A stretch of DNA of 64,000 nt, from positions 1,640,929-1,704,928 of the forward strand of contig CP042469.1 in the NCBI GenBank assembly GCA_015243575.1, in the 5' to 3' direction. Under the pieces are notes generated by a model that searched no databases, was not told the origin of the DNA, and was given only the letters and a program-made list of their open reading frames with translations. This document shows positions 35,915 through 44,978 of the stretch, one piece after another. Source of the stretch: Clostridiales bacterium. GTDB taxonomy: Bacteria > Bacillota > Clostridia > Peptostreptococcales > Anaerovoracaceae. Positions within the stretch are counted from its first letter, which is position 1. Every line of letters begins with the position of its first letter. A program made the position numbers and the translations under genes.

Positions 35915-35938
35915 TTTTATACTTCTATTCACAACATC

Positions 35939-35961
35939 ACAAAGCACGCGCTTTGTTTTTT
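35939..35961 (+). terminator. Orphan plus-strand terminator beside the palindromic element
   Basis: ACAAAGC and GCTTTGT form a perfect 7-bp stem with a four-base loop, followed by six T. No plus-strand gene lies between it and position 34277, so it would stop read-through from sigK or an unseen transcript. Confidence 0.55.
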
Positions 35962-35977
35962 GCAGCCTTGATTGTGG

Positions 35978-36554
35978 AAGGGACGCAGGGCTTCCCGTAG
36001 AAACCGTCCGATCCCGAAAATTTTATCAATTCAATCCGGTTGATCCTACGGATTACTAAAGTGTTTTCTAAGGAAACCGTACCCTCCTTTGACAAAGTGC
36101 AACACGCCTGAAGCGGCGAAATTGGAACGCCGGCGGTGTTCTCGTCCTTGCGTTACGTAAAGTAACGCTGCGTCCTGCGGCCTTGCCGGTGCTCCAATTT
36201 CATCAGCTCAGGTCCCCAAGTCAACTGAATGAGTTTGCAGACGGCAAATTTGTTCAATGGCCAGGCAGCTTTTCGCTGACATAGTGGTTCTATGTTAACG
36301 AAAAGCTAACAACGGCAGTGGACAAATTTGCCTTTTCAAACCGTGTTGGACCTTGTCAAAGGAGGGTAGCCCTTATCACCGACTTTTATGCGCAGCATCT
36401 TCGCGGCATCAAAGCCTGTGGTTGTTTCTGTCGCTTAATTGTGTAAGGGGTACAGGGCTTCCCGTAGAAACCGTCCGATCCCGAAAATTTACCGAATAAC
36501 AGAATCTTAAAATTTGAAGGGTGAGCGGTTTCCGAGGGGAGCCCTGCGTCCCTT
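35978..36554. repeat. 577-bp palindromic element with nested inverted repeats
   Basis: Ends: a 29-bp sequence starting AAGGGACGCAGGGCT (35978-36006) recurs inverted at 36526-36554 with four mismatches. A third, direct copy lies at 36445-36473; a 38-bp stretch (35986-36023 and 36453-36490) is identical in the two direct copies. Inside, 27-bp arms (36080-36106 and 36342-36368; two mismatches) enclose two hairpins: 36118-36201 with a GCGTTAC/GTAACGC core, and 36243-36332 with paired GGCAAATTTGT, AGCTTTTCG and ACATAG. The third copy and the right end also pair (36437-36560). No open reading frame with a ribosome site is present. It may be a MITE-like element or a large structured RNA. It abuts the DUF1015 stop codon. 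Confidence 0.75.
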
Positions 36555-36558
36555 ACAA

Positions 36559-37800
36559 TTAAAGTTCGTGCATAAACAACCCACTGCCCAATTTCGGTTC
36601 AAACCATGTTGACTTGGGCGGCATGACCATATCCTTATCGGATACAGCCAGAAGGTCGGCAATTGATACTGGATGAAGGGCAAAGGCTACTGTCATATCC
36701 AGTGAAACTCTGCGCTCAAGCTCCTTCAGTCCCCTGATACCGCCGACAAAATCTATTCTCTTGTCTGTTCTGGGATCTTTAATTCCAAGAACGGGATCCA
36801 GCAGATGATCCTGCAGAATGGATACATCCAGACACTGAATCACATCCTCCTCACAGATAATTTCAGACTTGGCAGAAAGCTTATACCATTGATCCTTCAA
36901 ATACATTCCAAAGATATGCTTTCCTTCCGGTCTGTATGGCCCTTCAGCAACAGGTAACACTTCAAATTTATCAGAAATTTTATTCAAAAAATCTTCTTCC
37001 GAAAGTCCATTCAGATCTTTTACAACACGGTTGTAGTCAAAAATTTTCAGATCAGAATCTGGGAAGATCACTGCCATAAAAAAGTTGAACTCTTCTTCTC
37101 CTGTATAGTCAGGATGCTCGTTTCTGCGCTTCTGACCTACCTTGACTGCTGAAGCCGACCTATGATGACCATCAGCAATATAAAGAGCCTCCGTTTCTCC
37201 AAACAGCGTTGTCAGGGCATCCACCAAAGACCGATCAGAAATGACCCACAAGGTATGACCAATTCCATCCTCGGTAACAAAGTCATATTCCGGCGCATGG
37301 CTGCTCATCCAGCCTTCGATGATCGTACGCAGTCTCTTATCATCTCTGTAGGTCAGAAATACCGGTTCTGTATTGGTGTTGCAGCGATCAAAATGATTGA
37401 TCCTGTCGATTTCTTTTTCCACTCTGGTGAATTCATGCTTTTTTATGGTATTGTTCAGATATTCATCAATGGACACACAGCCAACGATTCCTGTCTGGGC
37501 ACGCCCGTCCATAACCTGCTTATAAATATAAAGGAACGGTTCTTCGTCTCTGAGCAGGATTCCGTCCTTTAGGTAGTTTTCAATATTCGATTTTGCTTTT
37601 GCATAAACCTCTTCCGTATATGGGTTTTCTACCTCAGGAAGGTCTATTTCGGATCTGCAAATATGCAGAAAGCTATACGGATTTCCCTCCGCCATTTTCG
37701 CTGCTTCTTCTCGGTTCATTACGTCGTAGGGCAGCGATATCATTTTATCGGCCAGCGCACCGGCCGGACGTATCCCACGAAAGGGTCTTACGATTGCCAT
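36559..37800 (-). CDS. DUF1015 family protein
   Basis: A 413-residue cytoplasmic protein of family DUF1015. Typical blocks are [50 protein letters not shown] and YIADGHHRSASAVKV. The ADGHHR motif resembles the phosphate-binding motif of ParB/sulfiredoxin-like kinases, so a kinase-like reaction is possible but unproven. It is third in nrdR-cmk-DUF1015. The ATG lies inside the end of cmk (13-base overlap), with GGAGG upstream. Confidence 0.85.
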   Translation of the reverse strand: MAIVRPFRGIRPAGALADKMISLPYDVMNREEAAKMAEGNPYSFLHICRSEIDLPEVENPYTEEVYAKAKSNIENYLKDGILLRDEEPFLYIYKQVMDGRAQTGIVGCVSIDEYLNNTIKKHEFTRVEKEIDRINHFDRCNTNTEPVFLTYRDDKRLRTIIEGWMSSHAPEYDFVTEDGIGHTLWVISDRSLVDALTTLFGETEALYIADGHHRSASAVKVGQKRRNEHPDYTGEEEFNFFMAVIFPDSDLKIFDYNRVVKDLNGLSEEDFLNKISDKFEVLPVAEGPYRPEGKHIFGMYLKDQWYKLSAKSEIICEEDVIQCLDVSILQDHLLDPVLGIKDPRTDKRIDFVGGIRGLKELERRVSLDMTVAFALHPVSIADLLAVSDKDMVMPPKSTWFEPKLGSGLFMHEL

Positions 37801-38447
37801 TTTATAACCTCCAATATTCTCTGTGTCACTTCTTCGATTGTCAGACCTGTAGTATCCAGTTCCACCGCATCTTCTGCTTTTCTCAAAGGATTGAGTTTTC
37901 TCGTAGAATCATTATGATCCCTTTGTATAATGTCTGCTTCCACCTGTTTCAGATCTATGGCCTCACCTTTTTCTGTAAGCTCAAGCCACCTTCTGCGTGC
38001 TCGTTCTGCAGTAGAAGCGGTTACGTAAAACTTGAATTCTGCATCCTTAAGTACATTTGTACCGATGTCTCTGCCATCCATTACAACACTCTTTCGCTGA
38101 GCCATGTTTCGCTGTAAAGCCACCAGCTTTTCCCGAACCTCAGAAATGGCAGAAGTATCTGATGCAATCTTTGATATTTCAGGGGTTCTGATCCTTTCAT
38201 TGATGACCTCTCCGTCAAGGATAATATTACCGTCAGAAAAATCAATCTCTGTATCCCCAAGCATGTGCCTTAACGTCTCCAGGTTATCAATTGAAATGTT
38301 GTTTTTCAGCATTTTATATCCGATAGCTCTGTACATTGCGCCGGTATCAATGTAATCCATTCTAAGAATCCTGGCAACATTTTTTGCGATGGTGCTCTTT
38401 CCTGCACCGGATGGACCATCAATGGCGATTCTGATCTTATCTGTCAT
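37788..38447 (-). CDS. cmk: Cytidylate kinase
   Basis: Phosphorylates CMP and dCMP with ATP. The 219-residue protein has the P-loop GPSGAGKST, the substrate block [23 protein letters not shown], and [14 protein letters not shown] in the lid region. I place the start at the ATG at 38447, with AAGGGAT upstream, inside the final codons of nrdR (11-base overlap). An in-frame ATG at 38486 would overlap nrdR further without a ribosome site. Confidence 0.95.
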   Translation of the reverse strand: MTDKIRIAIDGPSGAGKSTIAKNVARILRMDYIDTGAMYRAIGYKMLKNNISIDNLETLRHMLGDTEIDFSDGNIILDGEVINERIRTPEISKIASDTSAISEVREKLVALQRNMAQRKSVVMDGRDIGTNVLKDAEFKFYVTASTAERARRRWLELTEKGEAIDLKQVEADIIQRDHNDSTRKLNPLRKAEDAVELDTTGLTIEEVTQRILEVIKWQS

Positions 38448-38907
38448 TGATCTTATCCCTTCCAAGAAGCTTCTCGATTTCCGCAATAAAAGTATTTACA
38501 TCTTTAAACTGCCTGTACACAGAAGCAAACCGCACATAGGCTACTTCATCCAGGCCCTTAAGGTGTTCCATGATGACCTCGCCGATCAGCTTGCTCTCCA
38601 CTTCCTTTTCCATCATATTGTTCAGCCCGCGTTCGATCTCTTCCACAATTCTCTCGATGGATGCAATGGAAACCGGTCTTTTTTCACAAGCTTTTATAAT
38701 GCCGTTCATCACTTTATTTCTATCAAAAGCCTCTCGGCTTCCGTCTTTTTTGATCACCATAAAGATCATTTCCTCCACCTTCTCATAGGTGGTGAAACGT
38801 TTGCTGCAGCTGTCGCATTCCCTCCTGCGGCGAATGGCATGTCCCTCTTCCGTTGGTCTTGAGTCAATTACTCTCGTATCAGGATTTTCACAAAACGGGC
38901 ATCTCAT
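38437..38907 (-). CDS. nrdR: Transcriptional repressor NrdR
   Basis: ATP/dATP-sensing repressor of ribonucleotide reductase genes. The 156-residue protein has an N-terminal zinc ribbon ([18 protein letters not shown] and [12 protein letters not shown]) and an ATP-cone domain with [20 protein letters not shown]. Length matches the family. The ribosome site GGAGGATA precedes the ATG. First gene of nrdR-cmk-DUF1015, which links nucleotide supply genes. Confidence 0.96.
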   Translation of the reverse strand: MRCPFCENPDTRVIDSRPTEEGHAIRRRRECDSCSKRFTTYEKVEEMIFMVIKKDGSREAFDRNKVMNGIIKACEKRPVSIASIERIVEEIERGLNNMMEKEVESKLIGEVIMEHLKGLDEVAYVRFASVYRQFKDVNTFIAEIEKLLGRDKINDR

Positions 38908-39032
38908 CTTCTATCCTCCATTACATGATAATAGCTTCATCTTATACAATAGCTATATTACCTTTGCTCTATTTTACCCATATCTTGTGCCCCATGCAAG
39001 TTATTTCTGATTCTTAGACTTCTTGCGCTCCT

Positions 39033-39365
39033 TTAATCCTCCTCCTGATCCCCACCTCTGTCCGTCTTTCCGTAGCCGTTGATATTAGTCATGTAGCTTC
39101 GATCATAGGTTTCTTCTGTATCAAATAAGCCGGCCACATCCACGAGTATAACATCATCTCCAATCCGTTTGATGTCTTTCCATTTGATGATATAATCGCT
39201 GTCACCCCTGCCGAAAAAGCTGAAAAAACTCCTCTGCGCAGGTACGATAATGCCCTCGATGGTACCCTTTTCAAGATTTACCTCAATATCATAAACATAG
39301 CCCAGACTTTTCCCGTCATAGATGTTGATAACCTCTTTATTCTTCAGATCCTGTGTGCTTATCAT
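39033..39365 (-). CDS. YlmC/YmxH-family PRC-barrel protein
   Basis: A 110-residue protein with one PRC-barrel domain: DLKNKEVINIYDGKSLGYV, GTIEGIIVP, SDYIIKWKDIKRIGDDVILVD. The YlmC/YmxH family is tied to sporulation in Firmicutes; its biochemical role is unknown. The C-terminal tail is polar and acidic. I chose the ATG at 39365 because GGGGG lies nine bases upstream; ATGs at 39374 and 39449 are in frame but less well placed. It lies alone between nrdR and amtB. Confidence 0.83.
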   Translation of the reverse strand: MISTQDLKNKEVINIYDGKSLGYVYDIEVNLEKGTIEGIIVPAQRSFFSFFGRGDSDYIIKWKDIKRIGDDVILVDVAGLFDTEETYDRSYMTNINGYGKTDRGGDQEED

Positions 39366-39469
39366 CCTTTTCATCCCCCTTATCTGTTTCTGTTCTTCTC
39401 TTTCAGTCTTTACTTTATCAAGTAAGGACTTGTCTCTATCAAATTTCATATATGATATTTATGTTGGAC

Positions 39470-39507
39470 AAAGAAAAAGTATGCGCATCTACGCATACTT
39501 TTTCTTT
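39470..39507 (-). terminator. Terminator after amtB
   Basis: A perfect 16-bp stem (AAAGAAAAAGTATGCG and its complement) with a six-base loop. Its A/T-rich foot provides a T-run in both directions. It follows the amtB stop by 65 bases. Confidence 0.8.
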
Positions 39508-39571
39508 GCCGTTTTATCTTGTATTTGTCATATTTCCTCGACTGCTGCTCACGCTATTCAATCAGCGCTGC

Positions 39572-40783
39572 TTAGATATGATAAGCAACCTCTTTATGAA
39601 TGGACACGTCCAGACCCTCTTTTTCCTCGTCCGGCGTTACTCTAACAGGCACAAAGTGGTTGGTAACCTTCAGGATCAGATACGTTACGATAAAAGCATA
39701 CACTGATGCAATCAGAACACCTGCAAGCTGTACAAGGAACTGATGTACATTTCCGGCGATCAGACCGCTTGTTCCATTGACTGACTCTACAGCGAAAACG
39801 CCTACTAAAATGCTGCCCAGCATGCCTCCTACACCATGAACGCCCCATACATCAAGAGCATCATCCCAGTCAAGTTTGATGCGAAGCAGTACGGCATAAT
39901 AGCAGACAATGCCGGATACCAAACCGATAATGACGGCTGCCCAAGGCTCAACAAAACCGGCTGCCGGCGTGATCGTAGCCAAGCCTGCCACCGCACCGGT
40001 CAGCGCACCCACAAAGCTGGGTTTTTTATCTCGTTTCCACGAAATCGCAAGCCATGTGATCATTGCTACAGATGCTGCAATGTCAGTATTAATAAATGCT
40101 ACCGATGCAACGGCATTCGCTCCCAACGCGCCGCCTGCATTAAATCCAAACCAGCCGAACCAGAGCAGACCTGTGCCCAATGCCACATACGTGATATTGT
40201 GAGGTTCCTTCTGATCCTCAGTAAGATTTCTCTTACCGACGAAAAGAACCGATGCAAGAGCTGCAAGACCGGCACTGGCGTGAACAACAATACCTCCCGC
40301 AAAATCAACAACTCCAAGCTGTTGGAGAAAGCCGCCGCCCCAAACCCAATGTGCAAGCGGAATATAGATTAAAAAGCTCCATGCAACAAGAAAAATCAGA
40401 TAACTTTTAAAGTTAACCCGATCGGCAAAGGCTCCCGTTATCAATGCCGGTGTTATGATGGCAAACATCTGCTGATAACTGAAAAAGGTTAAAAACGGAA
40501 TCGTCGAGCCATAGGTTTCATTGGGTGCCATTCCAACCCCCTGAAGCAAGGCATACTTGAGGCCTCCTATGATACCACCGATATCCGGGCCAAAGGTCAG
40601 AGAAAAACCAACCAGAACCCATATAATCGTTACCACCCCCATAGAGATAAAACTCTGCATCATGATGGTCAATACGTTTTTTCGTGAAACCAGTCCGCCA
40701 TAAAAGAATGCAAGACCAGGCGTCATCAGACATACCAAAGCAGCGCATATAATAATAAATGCTGTATCACCGCTGTTGATCAT
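39572..40783 (-). CDS. amtB: Ammonium transporter AmtB
   Basis: Ammonium channel of about 403 residues and eleven helices. The N-terminus reads TAFIIICAALVCLMTPGLAFFYGGLV; the twin pore histidines occur in DFAGGIVVHASAG and VWGVHGVGGMLG. I start it at the ATG at 40783, with GGAAGGAAG upstream. No glnK lies next to it. It sits beside the Amt-kinase fusion and its response regulator, which suggests that two-component system controls it. Confidence 0.94.
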   Translation of the reverse strand: MINSGDTAFIIICAALVCLMTPGLAFFYGGLVSRKNVLTIMMQSFISMGVVTIIWVLVGFSLTFGPDIGGIIGGLKYALLQGVGMAPNETYGSTIPFLTFFSYQQMFAIITPALITGAFADRVNFKSYLIFLVAWSFLIYIPLAHWVWGGGFLQQLGVVDFAGGIVVHASAGLAALASVLFVGKRNLTEDQKEPHNITYVALGTGLLWFGWFGFNAGGALGANAVASVAFINTDIAASVAMITWLAISWKRDKKPSFVGALTGAVAGLATITPAAGFVEPWAAVIIGLVSGIVCYYAVLLRIKLDWDDALDVWGVHGVGGMLGSILVGVFAVESVNGTSGLIAGNVHQFLVQLAGVLIASVYAFIVTYLILKVTNHFVPVRVTPDEEKEGLDVSIHKEVAYHI

Positions 40784-40912
40784 TTCAGTCACTTCCTTCC
40801 TCTTATTTGAATAGGGAAAGCTGATCAATGAGGGGCCGAACAGGTTGAAAAGCTGCTCTTATGGCACTAATTCAATCAGCTTCTCCGCAGATTATGAATT
40901 CATCTTCATCAT

Positions 40913-40957
40913 AAAAAAATAAGGGTTCTGTGGAAATACCGCAAAACCCTTATTTTA
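40913..40957. terminator. Terminator after the response regulator gene
   Basis: AATAAGGGTT and AACCCTTATT form a 10-bp stem. On the minus strand it is followed by T7, 14 bases after the response-regulator stop. Confidence 0.8.
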
Positions 40958-40971
40958 ATCAGGAAAATCCT

Positions 40972-41610
40972 TTATATTTCGATCAGATGGTTTCTGGCTG
41001 CATAAAGAACCAGTTCGGTGATATTTTTGAAGTTATTCTTCCGCATAATGTTTGCCCGATGGGTCTCGACAGTTTTGACGGAGATCATAAGCATATCGGA
41101 AATTTCCTTATTGCTGTACCCCTCTGCCAGCAGTTTTAAAATTTCCCGTTCCCGCAGAGACAAATCGCTTCCCCGCCGCTCGTTGGACAAAAATCCGTGC
41201 AGGAGGATCGGGGAAAGCTCTGAGGAAACGTAGATTTTACCCTTTTGCACTGTGTGAATTGCTTTAATCAGCTCCTCAAATGCATTTTCCTTCAGCACAT
41301 ACCCCTTTGCGCCGCTTTCAAAGGCCTCCGCCACAATTTCCTCGCTTTTATGCATAGTGAGAAAGATAATCTTAAGGTCTGGGAATTGTCTGGTAAGGTT
41401 TTTAGCCACATCCAGTCCGCTCCGTTTTGGCATGGATATATCAAGAATCAGGACATCTGCTCCTGCAGTTCTCATTCCCTCTTCCACCGTAAGACCGTCA
41501 TCTGCCTCTCCCACCACATGAATGTCCTCTTCCTGCCCAAGAAGGATATTCAGGGATTCCCGCAGGATTTTATGATCATCCGCCAGATAGATTTTTATTT
41601 TATCACTCAT
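40972..41610 (-). CDS. NarL/LuxR-type response regulator
   Basis: A 212-residue response regulator. The receiver domain begins KIYLADDHKILRESLNILL, with the phospho-acceptor Asp in DVLILDISMPKRSGLD and Lys in VLKENAFEEL. The C-terminal LuxR-type helix-turn-helix has LSLREREILKLLAEGYSNKEISDMLMISVKTVETH. The ATG at 41610 overlaps the end of the kinase gene by eight bases, so the pair is translated together and surely functions together. The likely target is the adjacent amtB or other nitrogen genes. Confidence 0.92.
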   Translation of the reverse strand: MSDKIKIYLADDHKILRESLNILLGQEEDIHVVGEADDGLTVEEGMRTAGADVLILDISMPKRSGLDVAKNLTRQFPDLKIIFLTMHKSEEIVAEAFESGAKGYVLKENAFEELIKAIHTVQKGKIYVSSELSPILLHGFLSNERRGSDLSLREREILKLLAEGYSNKEISDMLMISVKTVETHRANIMRKNNFKNITELVLYAARNHLIEI

Positions 41611-43576
41611 CTGTAACCGGCACCTCCACGATAATTCTCGTTCCCTTTCCCGCAGTACTTTCAATCCTGAAATTACCGCCAAGCATCTTAATCCGATCCT
41701 CCATAGAAGGAATCCCAACACCGCATTCCCCTCTGTTTACTTCAAAACCAATTCCGTCATCCAGAATATGAAAGGCATAGATTTCAGATCCTGCACTACC
41801 TGCGCATTGGATTCCAGACACTACGCCTGCTATAATTTCAACTTGTTTGGCATCAGCATGCTTGACCACGTTGGTCAGTGCTTCCTGTATGACACGGTAG
41901 ATGTTTAAGGTGACTGTCTCATCAAAGTGAGGAATCGGTTTTGCTATGGTCAAAGAGCAGCTGAGCGTTCCCGTATGATTGATATCCTCGGTCATTGCAG
42001 TCAGCCCTCCCGCAAGGCCATTTTCGGCAAGCGGTTTTGGTTTCAGATTGTTGAGAACATTCCTGATCTCCGAGATGGAATTCTCTGTCAACGCCACTGC
42101 CTTCTCCGTATTTTGGAGGACACTCCTGCGCTGCTTGTCGTTTGTATTTCCGCACCGCTCCTGATCCTTAGCAGATGATTCCAGCTGTTTTTTTGTCATG
42201 CCCAGTATTAGCTTTAAAGCTGCGAGACTTTGCCCCACACCGTCATGAAGATCTCTTGCAAGCTTGGTCTTTTCCTGCTCCTCTGTCACTGCAAGAAGGC
42301 GGGCTTGTTTTCTAAGAAGTTCATTCTTATCATTAATTTCCCGCTCATATCCACTGATCTCCATATATTTTTCCCAAGAATAGATATCGGCAAATTCGAC
42401 GATATTCAGCCCTTTTTCTTCCTCCTCTACTGTTACGCGAAGACCCATCGTCTTGTCTATGAGGCGAAACATCAAATAGGCCATTCCAAACGCCCAGCAG
42501 AAGTTGACACCAAGACCAAGCAGCTGGACTAGAAATTGGCTTAGTCGATCCGAAGTATGCAGCATCTCTGCTTTCATGAAAAAAGGCAGTAAAAGAGTCC
42601 CAGCGATCCCGCCAAACAGGTGAATAGGAACCGCACCCACCGCATCGTCTATGCCAGCTTTGTCCAGAAGATAGCTGGAAAGATCCACTGCCATTCCCGA
42701 GAGCAAGCCGATGATTAGTGCAGACATAGGTTCAAGATAATAGGAAGCAGCAGTTATAGCAACTAGCCCGCCTAAGGTCCCATTGAAAATTGAAATCAGA
42801 TAACCCCCATTCCTGGAAAGCATCAGATTAGCTATCAAAGCACCTGCCATTCCGGAGGCGGCTGCAAGATTTGTATTGAGAAGGATAAGTCCCACTTTAT
42901 CGTTGAATGCGAGGATGCTTCCTCCGTTGAAACCAAACCAGGCAAACCACAAAATAAAGACACCCAATGCAGCAAAGGGAATATTTGATCGGCTATTTCT
43001 GGGTTTGTTCCTCTTCCCGACAGCCATCAAACCAGCAAGTGCAATAAATCCTGCGGTCGTATGAACTACTGTGGCTCCGGCAAAGTCAATAAATCCAAGA
43101 GAGGCCAGCCAGGTATCCTGTTTCAGAAACAATCCGCCCCAGACCCAATGGCCATATACAGGAAAAATCAAAGCTGCACTGATCACTGCAGCAATCTGAA
43201 GGGGGAAAAGTTTCGTCCGCTCGGACATAGAACCGGCAAAGATCGTCACTGCCGTCGCTGCAAACATCAGCTCAAAAAACACAAAGGCATATCCCAAAGG
43301 AGATGCTTCCTGAATGCCGACAAAGTGCCAAAAGCTATTTCCAATGACACCCTTCCAAGTTTGTCCGAACATTAATGGAAAGCCGATCAGACTGAATCCA
43401 ATGGTTGTGATCATAAATGTCAAAAGATTTTCGATGGCCACAGAGATAACATTTTTGCTCTGTACAAAGCCAACCTCATAGCAGATAAACCCCGCCTGCA
43501 TAAAGAATACGAAGCAAGCACAAATGATGATCCAAAGGGTATTAATATCCTGCAAGCCGTTCACCTTCTCACTCAT
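41603..43576 (-). CDS. Ammonium-transporter/histidine-kinase fusion sensor
   Basis: A 657-residue protein that joins a complete Amt-type channel (residues 1-375) to a cytoplasmic histidine kinase (about 425-655). The Amt part keeps Asp164 and the two pore histidines (H172 in GATVVHTTAG, H319 in VPIHLFGG), so transport or ligand binding is plausible. A short coiled linker (410-440) leads to a HisKA_3 domain with phospho-acceptor H444 in KLARDLHDGVGQ, then the ATPase with VIQEALTNVVKHA, DDGIGFEV and GVGIPSMEDRI. Amt-kinase fusions are known, for example Amt5 of Kuenenia, as ammonium sensors. This one uses a NarX-type kinase and is followed by a NarL-type regulator. Confidence 0.92.
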   Translation of the reverse strand: MSEKVNGLQDINTLWIIICACFVFFMQAGFICYEVGFVQSKNVISVAIENLLTFMITTIGFSLIGFPLMFGQTWKGVIGNSFWHFVGIQEASPLGYAFVFFELMFAATAVTIFAGSMSERTKLFPLQIAAVISAALIFPVYGHWVWGGLFLKQDTWLASLGFIDFAGATVVHTTAGFIALAGLMAVGKRNKPRNSRSNIPFAALGVFILWFAWFGFNGGSILAFNDKVGLILLNTNLAAASGMAGALIANLMLSRNGGYLISIFNGTLGGLVAITAASYYLEPMSALIIGLLSGMAVDLSSYLLDKAGIDDAVGAVPIHLFGGIAGTLLLPFFMKAEMLHTSDRLSQFLVQLLGLGVNFCWAFGMAYLMFRLIDKTMGLRVTVEEEEKGLNIVEFADIYSWEKYMEISGYEREINDKNELLRKQARLLAVTEEQEKTKLARDLHDGVGQSLAALKLILGMTKKQLESSAKDQERCGNTNDKQRRSVLQNTEKAVALTENSISEIRNVLNNLKPKPLAENGLAGGLTAMTEDINHTGTLSCSLTIAKPIPHFDETVTLNIYRVIQEALTNVVKHADAKQVEIIAGVVSGIQCAGSAGSEIYAFHILDDGIGFEVNRGECGVGIPSMEDRIKMLGGNFRIESTAGKGTRIIVEVPVTDE

Positions 43577-43648
43577 CTTTTAAAGCCCGACCGGATGCTA
43601 GAACCGGTTACTCAGACTGATTGGGCACACCGAATCACCAGTGTTCCC

Positions 43649-44596
43649 CTAAATATAAGCCATGGTTTTTAGAATATAGATCCATAAGGTTATTGAAATG
43701 GGTGATATGAGCATGGATAAAACTACGATACCGGAAGCCAAAACACTGTCGTTTCCCATATTTTTTGCCATGATATAGCAAGTGGGTGTAGCTGGTGCCC
43801 CCAGCATAATCAAAACAGCAATCATCGCCTGATCCCGAAAGCCTAACATCACTGCCACCGGGAGGAAAATCGCCGGTTGAAGAATCAGTTTAATAAAAGA
43901 AGCAGCTACCGCAATATTAAATTTCCCAAGCGCTTGATGAAGCTGAAAACCGGCACCAATTGCAATGAGCGCAAGGGGTGTGGCCATATTTGCGAAGTTA
44001 TTCAAGCTTTTTAGCGCAATTCCGGGCAATTCAACCTCCAACAAGGAAAAAGGAAGCCCAGCAAAGATTGCAATGATAATCGGGTTGGTAATAATCCCTA
44101 CGAGAGATGCCCGAACCCTGCTGCTGACACCTTCCCCGCACGTTTCCCCTCTAATGGTTAAGACCACAACAGAAAAAATATTGTAAAGCGGAACTGCGGC
44201 AACGATCATCAATGGCGCCAAACCAGCATTTCCGTAGATATTTTGAACAAATGCGATTCCTAGTACCGCCATGCTTCCTCGGAACGATCCCTGTACAAAA
44301 CTGCCTATAAGGCTTTTATCCTTGAGAAAAAGCTCTGCAAAGAACCAAATAGCGGCAAAGCAGATGCTGGTTGCAATCATACAGTATAGAAAGAAGGTCA
44401 AGTTAAAATCAGACTTGATATCCATGGCTGAAATGTCCCGGAACAAAAGAATGGGAAGCGTAACTTTAAAATTGAACCGATCGGCTACATTAACGAAATT
44501 ATCATTCAGCATCCCCTTTTGTTTTAAAAGCCATCCCACAATCATTACTACAAATACCGGAACGGTAGCATTCAAGCTGTATATAAAATTATCCAA
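43649..44596 (-). CDS. AEC (auxin efflux carrier) family transporter
   Basis: A 315-residue secondary transporter with ten predicted helices in two halves. The start FVVMIVGWLLKQKGMLND and the block GSFRGSMAVLGIAFVQNIYG are typical of the AEC/malonate-transporter family. Substrates in bacteria are organic acids or amino acids; none can be assigned here. It has its own promoter at 44642-44670 with two repeated operator-like sites upstream. The ribosome site before the ATG is weak (AAGAGG). Confidence 0.85.
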   Translation of the reverse strand: MDNFIYSLNATVPVFVVMIVGWLLKQKGMLNDNFVNVADRFNFKVTLPILLFRDISAMDIKSDFNLTFFLYCMIATSICFAAIWFFAELFLKDKSLIGSFVQGSFRGSMAVLGIAFVQNIYGNAGLAPLMIVAAVPLYNIFSVVVLTIRGETCGEGVSSRVRASLVGIITNPIIIAIFAGLPFSLLEVELPGIALKSLNNFANMATPLALIAIGAGFQLHQALGKFNIAVAASFIKLILQPAIFLPVAVMLGFRDQAMIAVLIMLGAPATPTCYIMAKNMGNDSVLASGIVVLSMLISPISITLWIYILKTMAYI

Positions 44597-44641
44597 TATT
44601 AAACCTCTTATGAATTCATTTATGCTGGTTCATCAACCATC

Positions 44642-44670
44642 ATTATGACACTTTCTGTGAAAAGATACAA
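44642..44670 (-). promoter_or_regulatory. Promoter of the AEC transporter gene
   Basis: TTGTAT (44670..44665) and CATAAT (44647..44642) on the minus strand are separated by 17 bases. The predicted start lies about 40 bases before the ATG at 44596. Confidence 0.6.
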
Positions 44671-44682
44671 TGGTCCAATTGA

Positions 44683-44713
44683 AAAGCATGTTTCTACTTG
44701 TAAAGCATGTTTC
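44683..44713 (-). repeat. Two operator-like direct repeats upstream of the AEC promoter
   Basis: AAAGCATGTTTC occurs at 44683-44694 and again at 44702-44713, 19 bases apart, so both face the same side of the helix. Each copy is itself a near-palindrome. The position, 13 to 43 bases upstream of the -35 box, suits an activator. Confidence 0.5.
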
Positions 44714-44759
44714 CAATTTATAAGCGACAAAAGGCTGAAGCTGCAATAAAGCTGCTGAG

Positions 44760-44817
44760 AAAAAATCTCCCCCTTGCAGGGAATCAGTTTATCAGAAACC
44801 GTCCCTTCAAGGAGGAG
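44760..44817 (-). terminator. Terminator of the amidohydrolase-YfcC operon
   Basis: CTCCTCCTTG and CAAGGGGGAG form a 10-bp stem with one G-T pair, plus an inner GGGA/TCCC. T6 follows on the minus strand. The rest of the 382-base gap between the AEC and YfcC genes holds the AEC promoter and no gene I can support. Confidence 0.65.
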
Positions 44818-44978
44818 CATCTACTTGGTTTTATCGTATTCTTTCGTTCCACAATAAATCTATGATTCATATGGAAACAGTATAACAGGTTCAATTCCCA
44901 ATTCACGATCAGAGCAGATAGAAAGAGTCAAGTCTCAAACTCTCTGCATTATCTCCTTGCCTGACCTTTCTGTGCAGC

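Noticed and set aside
35978-36554. CRISPR array
   Set aside because: Only two direct copies occur, 467 bases apart; the structure is palindromic, not repeat-spacer.
44620-44820. 66-codon minus-strand frame upstream of the AEC gene
   Set aside because: It spans a terminator and a promoter, and the translation is not protein-like for a conserved family.
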